Source: Candidatus Nanopelagicales bacterium
Lineage (GTDB): Bacteria > Actinomycetota > Actinomycetes > S36-B12
Length of the DNA stretch: 64,000 bases
NCBI GenBank assembly: GCA_018402235.1
Contig: JAGYJJ010000002.1
Span: 1-64,000 of the forward strand
Direction of reading: 5' to 3'
Made by a program: the position numbers and the translations under genes. The notes under the pieces are model-generated. The model was not told where the DNA came from, did not search any database, and was given only the letters and a program-made list of their open reading frames with translations. This document shows positions 17,132-25,081 of the stretch, in pieces (the stretch's first letter is position 1; each line of letters starts with the position of its first letter).

Positions 17132-18619
17132 TTGCGCACCATCAATCACTGGATCGACGGCAAGGAAGTTCCGGCATCCTCAGGGAACTTCGGACCGGTG
17201 TTCAACCCGGCCACCGGCGAGCAGCAAGCGCAGGTCGGTTTTGCCACCGTTGCCGACGTCGATACCGCGGTCGCCAATGCCAAAGAAGCGTTCGCCACCT
17301 GGCGCAAGGCGTCACTGTCGCGTCGCGCCGAGGTGATGTTCCGCTTCCACGAACTTGTCGTTCAAAACCGCGACACGATCGCCAACCTGCTGTCCTCCGA
17401 GCACGGCAAGGTGCCCTCAGATGCCGCCGGTGAGTTGGCACGCGGAATCGAGAACATCGAGTTCGCCTGCGGCATTCCACAACTCATGAAGGGCGGCTTC
17501 TCCGAGCAGGCTTCGACTGGCGTCGACGTCTACTCGATCCGCCAGCCGCTCGGCGTGGTGGCCGGCATCACGCCGTTCAACTTCCCAGCCATGGTGCCGA
17601 TGTGGATGTTCGCCAATGCGATCGCCACCGGCAACACCTTCATTCTCAAACCGAGCGAGAAGGACCCATCGGTTTCGTTGTTCATGGCCGAGTTGCTCAA
17701 GCAAGCTGGGCTGCCTGACGGTGTGTTCAATGTGGTGCACGGCGACAAGGTGGCGGTGGATCGCATCCTGGAGCACCCGGATATCACCGCCGTCTCCTTC
17801 GTTGGCTCCACCCCGATCGCGAAGTACATCTACTCGACCGGCACCGCCAACGGTAAGCGTGTCCAAGCCCTCGGTGGCGCAAAAAACCACATGGTGGTTC
17901 TCCCCGACGCCGATATCGACATGGCGGCCGATGCGGCTGTGAGCGCGGGCTATGGCTCTGCGGGCGAGCGCTGCATGGCTATCTCGGTCGTGGTAGCCGT
18001 AGGCGATGTGGGCGACAAACTCGTTGATGCGATCGCCGCGCGCCTACCCAAGTTGAAGGTGGGCCCCGGCACCGACCCCGATGCCGAGATGGGTCCGCTG
18101 ATCACCCGCGAGCACCGCGACAAGGTTGCCTCCTACGTTGAGGGCGCTCCTGCGGAAGGTGCGAGCGTGATCGTGGACGGCCGCGATAACGATCTTCCCA
18201 AGGAAGGTTTCTTCCTTGCGCCGTCGTTGATCGACAAGGTAAAGCCAGGCATGAAGGCCTACGACGACGAAATCTTCGGACCGGTCCTCTCGGTTACCCG
18301 AGTCAACACCTACGAAGATGCAGTGACATTAATCAACGATCACGAATACGGAAACGGCACCGCGATCTTCACCCGCGATGGTGGCGCCGCTCGTCAGTTC
18401 CAGTTCGACATCCAGGTCGGAATGGTGGGCATCAACGTGCCCATCCCTGTCCCAGTCGCCTACTACAGCTTCGGCGGATGGAAGGCATCACTGTTTGGTG
18501 ATTCCAACATGTACGGCCCAGCCGGGATCGACTTCTACACCCGAACCAAGACGGTCACCTCGCGCTGGCCCGACCCGGCTACCTCGTCCGTTGATCTCGG
18601 CTTCCCGCAGACGCGCTAG
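17132..18619 (+). CDS. mmsA: CoA-acylating (methyl)malonate-semialdehyde dehydrogenase
   Basis: The 495-residue member of the aldehyde dehydrogenase superfamily has nucleophile Cys281 (GERCMAIS). The hydrolytic Glu of the two other aldehyde dehydrogenases in this window is missing, the region reading QALGGAKNH, as expected for CoA-dependent family members. It converts malonate semialdehyde to acetyl-CoA, or methylmalonate semialdehyde to propionyl-CoA, the end of uracil and thymine breakdown. The start is a TTG at 17132 with AGGGAG upstream. The open frame extends further 5', but that part overlaps hydA and is not coding. Confidence 0.9.
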   Translation: MRTINHWIDGKEVPASSGNFGPVFNPATGEQQAQVGFATVADVDTAVANAKEAFATWRKASLSRRAEVMFRFHELVVQNRDTIANLLSSEHGKVPSDAAGELARGIENIEFACGIPQLMKGGFSEQASTGVDVYSIRQPLGVVAGITPFNFPAMVPMWMFANAIATGNTFILKPSEKDPSVSLFMAELLKQAGLPDGVFNVVHGDKVAVDRILEHPDITAVSFVGSTPIAKYIYSTGTANGKRVQALGGAKNHMVVLPDADIDMAADAAVSAGYGSAGERCMAISVVVAVGDVGDKLVDAIAARLPKLKVGPGTDPDAEMGPLITREHRDKVASYVEGAPAEGASVIVDGRDNDLPKEGFFLAPSLIDKVKPGMKAYDDEIFGPVLSVTRVNTYEDAVTLINDHEYGNGTAIFTRDGGAARQFQFDIQVGMVGINVPIPVPVAYYSFGGWKASLFGDSNMYGPAGIDFYTRTKTVTSRWPDPATSSVDLGFPQTR

Positions 18620-18673
18620 CCGCACTACCCCTAGGCGCGTGCGCGCCTCATCGAATCGAAAAAGGAGTTCATC

Positions 18674-19702
18674 ATGGATGTTGGCGTCGTACTGCAGTGC
18701 ACTCCCCCGGCATCACGCGTGGTCGATTTGGCTCGACGTGCCGAGACTTACGGGTTCACCTACGTATGGACCTTCGATTCACACATCCTGTGGGAAGAGC
18801 CGTACGTCATCTACAGCAAGATCTTGGACGAAACTCGCAAGGTGATCGTCGGGCCAATGGTCACCAACCCCGCCACCCGCGACATCACCGTTACCGCGTC
18901 GGTATTCGCAACGCTGAACGAGATGTACGGCAACCGGACCGTGATCGGTATCGGTCGCGGCGACTCCGCGGTGCGTGTCACCAATGGCAAGCCGGTCACC
19001 GTTGCGGAGTTGCGCCAGGCCGTCGTGGACATCAAGGGGCTGGTAAACGGCGAGGCGATCGATTACAAGGGCAACGACCTTCGTCTGCCCTGGGCGCTCG
19101 ACAGCAGGACCGACGTATGGGTGGCCGCCTACGGCCCCAAGGTGCTCGCACTCACCGGCGAGGTGGGCGACGGCTTCATCCTGCAACTAGCCGATCCATC
19201 GATCGCCGAGTGGACCATCAAGGCCGTGCGCGAGGCTGCTGCAGCAGCAGGACGCAATCCAGACGACGTCTACATCTGCGTGGCCGCACCCGCCTACATA
19301 ACCGACGGCTCCCCCGAACAGCATGCTCACGCGGTCGATCAGTTGCGGTGGTTTGGCGGCATGGTCGGCAACCACGTAGCAGACATCGTTGAGCGCTACG
19401 GCGATTCTGGTGCGGTCCCCCAGGCGCTCACCGATTACATCAAGGGACGTCAAGGCTACGACTACAACCAGCATGGACAGGCGGGCAATACCCACACCGA
19501 CTTCGTCCCCGATGAGATCGTCGAGCGCTTTTGCATCATCGGTACGCCGGAGCAGCACGTCGCTCGCTTGGAGGAATTGAAGGCACTCGGTGTGGACCAG
19601 TTCGCTGTCTATCTTCAACACGATGACAAGGACCACACGATGGCTCAGTACGGAGAAAAGGTCATACCGGAAGTCCAAGAAACGGTACTCGCCAAGTCCT
19701 AG
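18674..19702 (+). CDS. LLM-class F420-dependent oxidoreductase
   Basis: The 342-residue luciferase-like protein begins MDVGVVLQCTPPASRVVDLA and has the flavin/F420-fold segments VWTFDSHILWEEPY, GPMVTNPATRD and VIGIGRGDSA, as in methylene-tetrahydromethanopterin reductase relatives. It lies inside a pyrimidine/hydantoin operon that lacks dihydropyrimidine dehydrogenase. I infer that it may reduce (or oxidise) a pyrimidine-like ring or a modified substrate imported by the following ABC system. The reaction is not known from sequence. Ribosome-binding site AAAGGAG precedes the ATG. Confidence 0.85.
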   Translation: MDVGVVLQCTPPASRVVDLARRAETYGFTYVWTFDSHILWEEPYVIYSKILDETRKVIVGPMVTNPATRDITVTASVFATLNEMYGNRTVIGIGRGDSAVRVTNGKPVTVAELRQAVVDIKGLVNGEAIDYKGNDLRLPWALDSRTDVWVAAYGPKVLALTGEVGDGFILQLADPSIAEWTIKAVREAAAAAGRNPDDVYICVAAPAYITDGSPEQHAHAVDQLRWFGGMVGNHVADIVERYGDSGAVPQALTDYIKGRQGYDYNQHGQAGNTHTDFVPDEIVERFCIIGTPEQHVARLEELKALGVDQFAVYLQHDDKDHTMAQYGEKVIPEVQETVLAKS

Positions 19703-19749
19703 TAGCCAAATTCACAAAGGGCACGGATCACTACCAAGGAGAAACACAC

Positions 19750-20670
19750 GTGAGCAGCGCTGCAGTCCTCGAGCGGACGGTTCCCCCAACCGGAACCCGC
19801 TCGAGCGGCGTGGCTCGGCGCTTAAAGAACGGAAGCATCTCCTTGCTGTGGGCGCTGGCAGGGATAGGCCTGGTTGTCCTCATGTGGGAGTTGGTGAAGT
19901 GGCTCGGCCAATACATTCCGATGCCCTTCAACACCTCGGATATCACCATGCCGCATGTGTGGACCATGGTCTCGGCGATGGGCGAGCCAGAGGTGCGTGG
20001 CTCGGACACAACGGTCTTTGAAGCCGTCGTCTCGGCGGCATTTCGATCGATGACTCTTGCCGTGGGCGGGTTCATCATCGGCGTCGCAGTCGGCCTGCTG
20101 CTCGCTGTGATCATGCAGCGATTTTTGTTCGCTGAACGCGGGTTGCTGCCGTTCGTGATCGCATCGCAGACGGTGCCGTTGATTGCGCTCGCCCCGCTCA
20201 TCGTAGGAATCGGTAATCGAATCGAGATCGGCCCAATTCAGTGGTCCACCACCTACTCGGTGATGTTCATCGCGGCGTACCTCGCATTCTTTCCGCTATC
20301 GGTTGGCGCGCTGCGCGGGCTCCAGGCTCCCAGCGCCACCTCTTTGGAATTGATGCGTTCCTATGCGGCCTCCCCAGGTCAGATGCTCCGCAAGTTGCGC
20401 TTCCCCTCATCCATTCCCTATCTCGTCCCGGCGCTCAAGGTGTCGGCTGCCGCCTCGGTGGTCGGCACCGTGGTAGCCGAGATCTCCACGGGGGTTCGCG
20501 GTGGTATCGGGCGGATGTTGATCGAGTACGCGCGCCAAATCACCTCGCAGCCGGCCAAGGTGTACGTGGCCGTTTTCGGTGCCATCGCGCTCGGTCTGTT
20601 GGTTGCCGCGCTGGTAACCGCTCTAGATGTGTACCTGACCCGCAACCTGCCCAAGGAGAACAAGGCATGA
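19750..20670 (+). CDS. ABC transporter permease (NMT1/SsuC-type), first subunit
   Basis: This 306-residue membrane protein has about six hydrophobic segments and the EAA-like loop SLELMRSYAASPGQMLRKLRFP. It belongs to the nitrate/sulfonate/pyrimidine-type permeases. It starts at GTG 19750 behind AAGGAG. Its stop overlaps the ATPase start (ATGA). With the second permease at 21482 it would form a heterodimeric channel. Confidence 0.88.
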   Translation: MSSAAVLERTVPPTGTRSSGVARRLKNGSISLLWALAGIGLVVLMWELVKWLGQYIPMPFNTSDITMPHVWTMVSAMGEPEVRGSDTTVFEAVVSAAFRSMTLAVGGFIIGVAVGLLLAVIMQRFLFAERGLLPFVIASQTVPLIALAPLIVGIGNRIEIGPIQWSTTYSVMFIAAYLAFFPLSVGALRGLQAPSATSLELMRSYAASPGQMLRKLRFPSSIPYLVPALKVSAAASVVGTVVAEISTGVRGGIGRMLIEYARQITSQPAKVYVAVFGAIALGLLVAALVTALDVYLTRNLPKENKA

Positions 20671-21482
20671 GTGGACACGAACATGCGGTGAGCGCCGACG
20701 GCGTGTGGAAGATCTTCAACGAAGGCCTCTCCAACGAGGTGACGGCATTGCAAGACGTTCATCTCACCGTCGACACCGGCGAATTCATCTCCCTCATTGG
20801 GCCGTCAGGCTGCGGTAAGTCCACGCTGTTGCGTGTTATCGCCGATCTGACCGATGCCACGCGTGGCCAGATGCGCGTTGCCGGCGTTACCCCACCCGAG
20901 GCCCGCGAGAAGCAGCTGTACGGCATGGCTTTCCAGCAAGCCGCCCTGTTTGACTGGCGCAACGTTCGTCGTAACGTGGAACTACCCCTCGAACTCCAAG
21001 GCTGGAACAAGGACAAGCGCAAGGAACGCGCCATGGAGTTGCTGGAAATGGTCCAACTCGCCGACTTCGCTGAACACCGCCCGTGGGAGTTATCGGGAGG
21101 CATGCAACAGCGCGTCGCAATCGCTCGTTCCCTGGCCGTCGATCCGCCCTTGCTACTCATGGACGAACCCTTCGGCGCGCTCGACGAGATGACCCGCGAG
21201 CGTATGCAAAATGAACTACTTCGCATTCGCCAGGAGACAGGTAAGTCGATCGTGTTCGTCACGCATTCGATCCCCGAGGCGGTTTACCTATCCGACCGAG
21301 TTGTGGTCATGTCTCCCCGTCCTGGTCGCATTACCGATGTTGTGCCGATCCCTCTTGGCGTCGATCGTGACGAAGACACTCGCGAGTCGGATGCGTTCTA
21401 CGAGTCGGTCACCGCCGTACGTGAAGCACTTCGCGGCCACGTTGGCGGAGCAGGCATGCGTGCCCGGGTGGGCGAGGTCTGA
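20667..21482 (+). CDS. ABC transporter ATPase (nitrate/sulfonate/pyrimidine type)
   Basis: The 271-residue ATPase has Walker A GPSGCGKST (residues 45-53), signature LSGGMQQRVAIAR and Walker B LLLMDEPFGALD. The start is fixed by the ATGA overlap with the permease. An upstream in-frame extension is only permease sequence read in another frame. Its TGA overlaps the next permease (TGATG). It powers the importer whose binding protein is at 22283. Confidence 0.92.
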   Translation: MSGHEHAVSADGVWKIFNEGLSNEVTALQDVHLTVDTGEFISLIGPSGCGKSTLLRVIADLTDATRGQMRVAGVTPPEAREKQLYGMAFQQAALFDWRNVRRNVELPLELQGWNKDKRKERAMELLEMVQLADFAEHRPWELSGGMQQRVAIARSLAVDPPLLLMDEPFGALDEMTRERMQNELLRIRQETGKSIVFVTHSIPEAVYLSDRVVVMSPRPGRITDVVPIPLGVDRDEDTRESDAFYESVTAVREALRGHVGGAGMRARVGEV

Positions 21483-22264
21483 TGTCTGAAGCATGGGCAG
21501 ATCGCCTGAAGTTCGTCTGGCCACCGGTGTTGATCGCACTGGTGTTCCTCGGCGCATGGCAACTGCTCGTGGTGGCCCGCGACATCAAGCCCTTCGTGCT
21601 TCCTGCACCCACCTTGATCGCGGAGAACTTCTTTGGTGGTCTTGACTTGATGTGGGGTACCGCCTATTACACCGGGACAACCGCACTTTTGGGACTTGTG
21701 TTCGGAACAATCGCCGGAATAGTCATGGCGCTCCTCGCCCAGCGATTCATCGTGGTTAACAATTTGATTACTCCGCTTGCCGCGGGCCTAGCAGCAGTGC
21801 CCATCATTGCCCTGACTCCGATTCTGAACAACATGTTCAGCATTACGAGCCGAACGCCTCGAGTGCTCGTTACCGCGATCATCGTGTTCTTCCCGATGCT
21901 CGTGAACGTCACCCGAGGATTAGTACAGGTACAGCCGGTGCAACTGGAGTTGATGCGCTCGATGAATGCACAGCCGCGGACGGTGTTGCGGTCTTTGCGC
22001 GTTCCCAACGCGATTCCATTCTTCTTCACCGGCATGAAGATCGCTGCACCCCTGGCAGTGATCGCAGCCCTGGTTGCCGAATACTTCGGCGGACCACAAC
22101 AAGGACTTGGTAGTCGAATAGCCAGTTCGGCCGCCAACACCGCCTACGGACGAGCGTGGGCTTATGTAGTTGCCGCCATCATCACCGGCCTGGTGTTCTA
22201 CCTGATCGTCGTGGCCGTGGAGAGATGGACAACACCCTGGACAGGCAGAACCAGTTCGGCCTGA
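21482..22264 (+). CDS. ABC transporter permease (NMT1/SsuC-type), second subunit
   Basis: This 260-residue permease has a first membrane span near residues 10-28 and the loop VQLELMRSMNAQPRTVLRSLRVP. It is similar in type to the permease at 19750, so the two probably pair. Translation is coupled to the ATPase by TGATG. Confidence 0.88.
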   Translation: MSEAWADRLKFVWPPVLIALVFLGAWQLLVVARDIKPFVLPAPTLIAENFFGGLDLMWGTAYYTGTTALLGLVFGTIAGIVMALLAQRFIVVNNLITPLAAGLAAVPIIALTPILNNMFSITSRTPRVLVTAIIVFFPMLVNVTRGLVQVQPVQLELMRSMNAQPRTVLRSLRVPNAIPFFFTGMKIAAPLAVIAALVAEYFGGPQQGLGSRIASSAANTAYGRAWAYVVAAIITGLVFYLIVVAVERWTTPWTGRTSSA

Positions 22265-22282
22265 CACTAAGAAGGAGGAAGC

Positions 22283-23512
22283 ATGCGCAATATCGCACGC
22301 AGTAGGTGGACTCGTGTAGCGAGTCTCGCCGCTGTCGGCGTTCTCGCGCTGTCCGCTTGCGGAGGCTCGGACTCGAGCTCTGACAGCGCAGCAGATGAGA
22401 CCGCCGCGGAGGAGACAGCAACAGACACCGCCACCGAGGAAACCGAGGCCGAGGACGCAGCGAGCGGCGAGGAGTGCACGGAGTTGACTCCGGCCAGCTT
22501 GCAGTTGCAGTGGTTCGTCCAAGCCCAGTTCGCCGGCTACTACGCAGCCAAGGATCTGGGTTTCTATGAGGCAGCCTGCCTCGACGTAACCATCTTGGAA
22601 GGCGGCGTGGATATCGTGCCACAGACTGTCCTGGCCCAAGGCGGTTCGGACTTCGCGATCGCGTGGGTGCCGAAGGCACTGGCCTCGCGTGAGCAGGGTG
22701 CGGGCATTGTGGACATCGCACAGGTGTTCCAGCGCTCGGGCACACTGCAGGTTTCGTGGGCCGATTCAGGCATCACTTCACCTGCGGATTTCGCTGGTAA
22801 GAAGATCGGTAACTGGGGCTTCGGCAACGAGTACGAGATCTTCGCCGCCCTTGCCAAAGAAGGCCTAGACCCGGCTAACGACGTTGAGCTCGTGCAGCAG
22901 CAATTCGACATGCTCGCTCTGCTCAACCGTGAGATCGACGCAGCCGAGGCCATGACCTACAACGAGTACGCACAGCTGCTCGAAGCGGTCAATCCGGACA
23001 CTGGCGAGCTCTACCAGCCGGAAGACTTCAACGTCATCAACTACGCCGACTACGGCGTGGGCATGCTGCAGGATGCCGTCTGGGCATCCGAGGAGCGCTT
23101 GTCGGATCCGGCTTACCAGGATCTAGCCCAGCGTTTCGTGACCGCGTCCTTTGAGGGCTGGATTTACTGCCGCGACAATCCGCAGGAGTGTGCGGACATC
23201 GTGACGGCCAATGGATCCCAGCTCGGCGCGAGCCACCAGTTGTGGATGATGAACGAGGTCAACAAGTTGGTCTGGCCATCACCCAACGGCATCGGCATCA
23301 TCGATTCTGCTGAGTGGGATCAGACCGTGGAGATCTCACTGAACACCCCGAACCTCGAGGCTGCCACGGTCATCACGTCGGCCCCGCCGGCGGAGGCCTA
23401 CACCAACCAATTCGCCGAGGCCGCTAACGCAGCGCTGCAGGCCAATGGAGTGGACACCACCGGTGGTGGCTTCAGCCCGATCACCGTGGAACTGAAGGAG
23501 GGCGGCGCGTAA
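22283..23512 (+). CDS. THI5/NMT1-like substrate-binding lipoprotein
   Basis: This 409-residue exported protein has signal peptide MRNIARSRWTRVASLAAVGV and lipobox LSAC (Cys26). A disordered stretch of Asp, Glu, Ala, Thr and Ser follows (about residues 29-62). The mature domain has LQLQWFVQAQFAGYYAAKD, the hallmark of NMT1/THI5-like binding proteins that carry pyrimidines such as hydroxymethylpyrimidine. In this operon a pyrimidine, dihydropyrimidine or hydantoin is the likely ligand. No TPP-riboswitch-like leader is seen, which argues against a role in thiamin salvage. Strong GGAGGAAGC ribosome-binding site. Confidence 0.88.
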   Translation: MRNIARSRWTRVASLAAVGVLALSACGGSDSSSDSAADETAAEETATDTATEETEAEDAASGEECTELTPASLQLQWFVQAQFAGYYAAKDLGFYEAACLDVTILEGGVDIVPQTVLAQGGSDFAIAWVPKALASREQGAGIVDIAQVFQRSGTLQVSWADSGITSPADFAGKKIGNWGFGNEYEIFAALAKEGLDPANDVELVQQQFDMLALLNREIDAAEAMTYNEYAQLLEAVNPDTGELYQPEDFNVINYADYGVGMLQDAVWASEERLSDPAYQDLAQRFVTASFEGWIYCRDNPQECADIVTANGSQLGASHQLWMMNEVNKLVWPSPNGIGIIDSAEWDQTVEISLNTPNLEAATVITSAPPAEAYTNQFAEAANAALQANGVDTTGGGFSPITVELKEGGA

Positions 23513-23570
23513 GCGCCCACTACCTGCAACACCGCTCCACCAGCAAGACAACTGCACATGCAAGGCAAAG

Positions 23571-23602
23571 CGAAGGGCCCGGGCATCCGCCCGGGCCCTT
23601 CG
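23571..23602 (+). terminator. Terminator hairpin after the pyrimidine-transport operon
   Basis: A perfect 14-bp stem CGAAGGGCCCGGGC/GCCCGGGCCCTTCG with an ATCC loop lies 58 bp after the binding-protein stop. There is only a poor T-run after it. It fits the stem-only terminators common in high-GC actinobacteria. Confidence 0.8.
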
Positions 23603-23620
23603 TCGTATGTCCGCCTCTTT

Positions 23621-23690
23621 CCCCGATGCGGTGTCAGTTGTGGGCCGCACGCCTCGGCGTGTCGGCCCAACAACTGACACCGCATCGGGG
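23621..23690. repeat. 70-bp palindromic element (family A, copy 1)
   Basis: The outer arms CCCCGATGCGGTGTCAGTTG/CAACTGACACCGCATCGGGG are perfect complements, and the inner GC-rich arms nearly so. The element lies between two convergent genes. A near-identical copy in inverted orientation is at 25002-25071. It probably acts as a bidirectional terminator, and its duplication suggests that it spreads. Confidence 0.88.
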
Positions 23691-23705
23691 AGGGGAAGGT
23701 GGAGC

Positions 23706-23960
23706 TCAGCCCGCTAGGGCGAAGTTCGATTCCGTTAACACTCGGCCCGCGATCGCGGCGAGGGCGCGCTCGCGCACCGGCGTGGGCACGGTCTGATCCT
23801 CGAAAACCTCGAGTGCAGCAGGTGCCAGACCGCGGGTACGCGCCGTGGCGATGATCGCCTGGGCGCGGGGGTCCTCGGCGTTCCAGCGACCTTCTTCGAT
23901 GGCCATCGCCAGGGCGTCGTAATCACGCTGGATGGGGGAAATTTCGATTGTTCGGAGCAT
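23706..23960 (-). CDS. Small protein of unknown function (84 aa)
   Basis: The frame from ATG 23960 has a strong AAAGGAGGG ribosome-binding site and encodes MLRTIEISPIQRDYDALAMA, an acidic, alanine-rich, helical-looking protein without signal peptide or membrane segment. I do not recognise a family. It is divergent from the LysR gene 102 bp away, so it is a plausible LysR target. A longer frame upstream to 24179 lacks a ribosome-binding site and overlaps lysR. Confidence 0.7.
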   Translation of the reverse strand: MLRTIEISPIQRDYDALAMAIEEGRWNAEDPRAQAIIATARTRGLAPAALEVFEDQTVPTPVRERALAAIAGRVLTESNFALAG

Positions 23961-24050
23961 GGTTGCCCTCCTTTCGGTGCCGAACGTACGGGAATCGCAA
24001 CATAAAGAAAAACTATGGAAATGGATAGTGTCGATCGTATTATTCAATAG

Positions 24051-24056
24051 TATTAT
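24051..24056 (+). promoter_or_regulatory. Minus-10 element TATTAT of a leaderless LysR gene
   Basis: A TATTAT hexamer ends 6 nt before the GTG at 24063, so transcription should begin at or next to the start codon. There is no Shine-Dalgarno. The surrounding A/T-rich stretch (about 24000-24060), with CTAT-N8-ATAG at 24013-24028, is a likely LysR binding region between the two divergent genes. Confidence 0.5.
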
Positions 24057-24062
24057 GCAAGC

Positions 24063-24989
24063 GTGACCCTTCAGCAGGCCTCGTTCCGCCAACTGGCCGC
24101 CTTCGTAGCCGTGGCCCACGAGAGGTCGTTCGTTGCGGCAGCGGATGAACTCGGCCTGAGCCAAGCCACCATCAGCCAACAGGTGGCCGCGCTCGAACGG
24201 CTCCTGGGCACTGGATTATTCGAACGGCCCGGTGGACCCAGGCCCGTATCTCTCACCCCAGCCGGTCGGGTGCTACTGCCGTCGGCCGAACACATGCTTG
24301 GCCACGTGCGCTCGGCCGAGCGCGACGTCCACGACACCTTGGCCGGAACCGCCGGCCGAGTTTCCATCGGGACGTTCCAAAGTGTTTCGGTGCACCTGCT
24401 TCCTCGCGCGGTTCAAGCACTGCGCGAGGAAGCACCAGGCATCACAGTTGCCCTTTACGAGGGCCCGAGCTCTGAAGGACTGATCGATGATCTGCTCGAC
24501 GACGAACTCGACGTCACTTTCATCGAAGGCAGTTATTCCGATCCACGCGTGGACGTGACGGAACTAGGCCGTGACCCGTACCTACTTCTGCTCGCCAAAG
24601 ACAGCCCCCTGCTCAGTCACGTACGTAAGGGTGCTTTTCCCCTCGTGAACCTCGATGGTGTTGCTCTCATCGGTCAGCCACCCCTCACCTACCAAGACGA
24701 CGTAGATGTGCTGTTACGCAGCCACGGCATCACACCTCGATATCTGTTTCGCACCGTCGACAACGGTGCTGTTCAGGCCATGGTGCGCAGTGGCGTCGCG
24801 CCGGCAATCATGCCGCGCCTTGCAATCGATTTGAACGACGACGACGTTGTCAAGTTGCCCCTGTCTCCGCAGGTCGATGCCAGAACCATCTCCCTGGCCA
24901 TCCGGTCAGGTGAGAATGCCCTTCCCGCCGCACGGGCGTTCCTTAATGCCGCGGTCGAAGCGGCCGCCCTCGTCCTCGAACCGTCCTGA
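24063..24989 (+). CDS. LysR-family transcriptional regulator
   Basis: The 308-residue protein has the N-terminal winged helix (FRQLAAFVAVAHERSF then LGLSQATISQQVAALER) and a C-terminal effector-binding domain (GRVSIGTFQSVSVHLLP). It starts at GTG 24063 and appears leaderless. It is divergent from the 84-residue unknown gene and convergent with the aldehyde dehydrogenase at 25082. Its effector and targets are unknown. Confidence 0.88.
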   Translation: MTLQQASFRQLAAFVAVAHERSFVAAADELGLSQATISQQVAALERLLGTGLFERPGGPRPVSLTPAGRVLLPSAEHMLGHVRSAERDVHDTLAGTAGRVSIGTFQSVSVHLLPRAVQALREEAPGITVALYEGPSSEGLIDDLLDDELDVTFIEGSYSDPRVDVTELGRDPYLLLLAKDSPLLSHVRKGAFPLVNLDGVALIGQPPLTYQDDVDVLLRSHGITPRYLFRTVDNGAVQAMVRSGVAPAIMPRLAIDLNDDDVVKLPLSPQVDARTISLAIRSGENALPAARAFLNAAVEAAALVLEPS

Positions 24990-25001
24990 CCCGCCCCACT
25001 C

Positions 25002-25071
25002 CCCCGATGCGGTGTCAGTTGTCGGGCCGACACGCCGAAGCGTGCGGCCGACAACTGACACCGCATCGGGG
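25002..25071. repeat. 70-bp palindromic element (family A, copy 2, inverted)
   Basis: This copy has the same outer arms as 23621-23690. Its inner part matches the reverse complement of copy 1, with only a few changes. It fills the gap between the LysR gene and the convergent aldehyde dehydrogenase, where a bidirectional terminator would be needed. Confidence 0.88.
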
Positions 25072-25081
25072 CGGGCGGGGT

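Noticed and set aside
20241-20666. Upstream extension of the ABC ATPase frame
   Set aside because: It overlaps the permease in another frame. The ATGA junction at 20667 and the family N-terminus fix the start.
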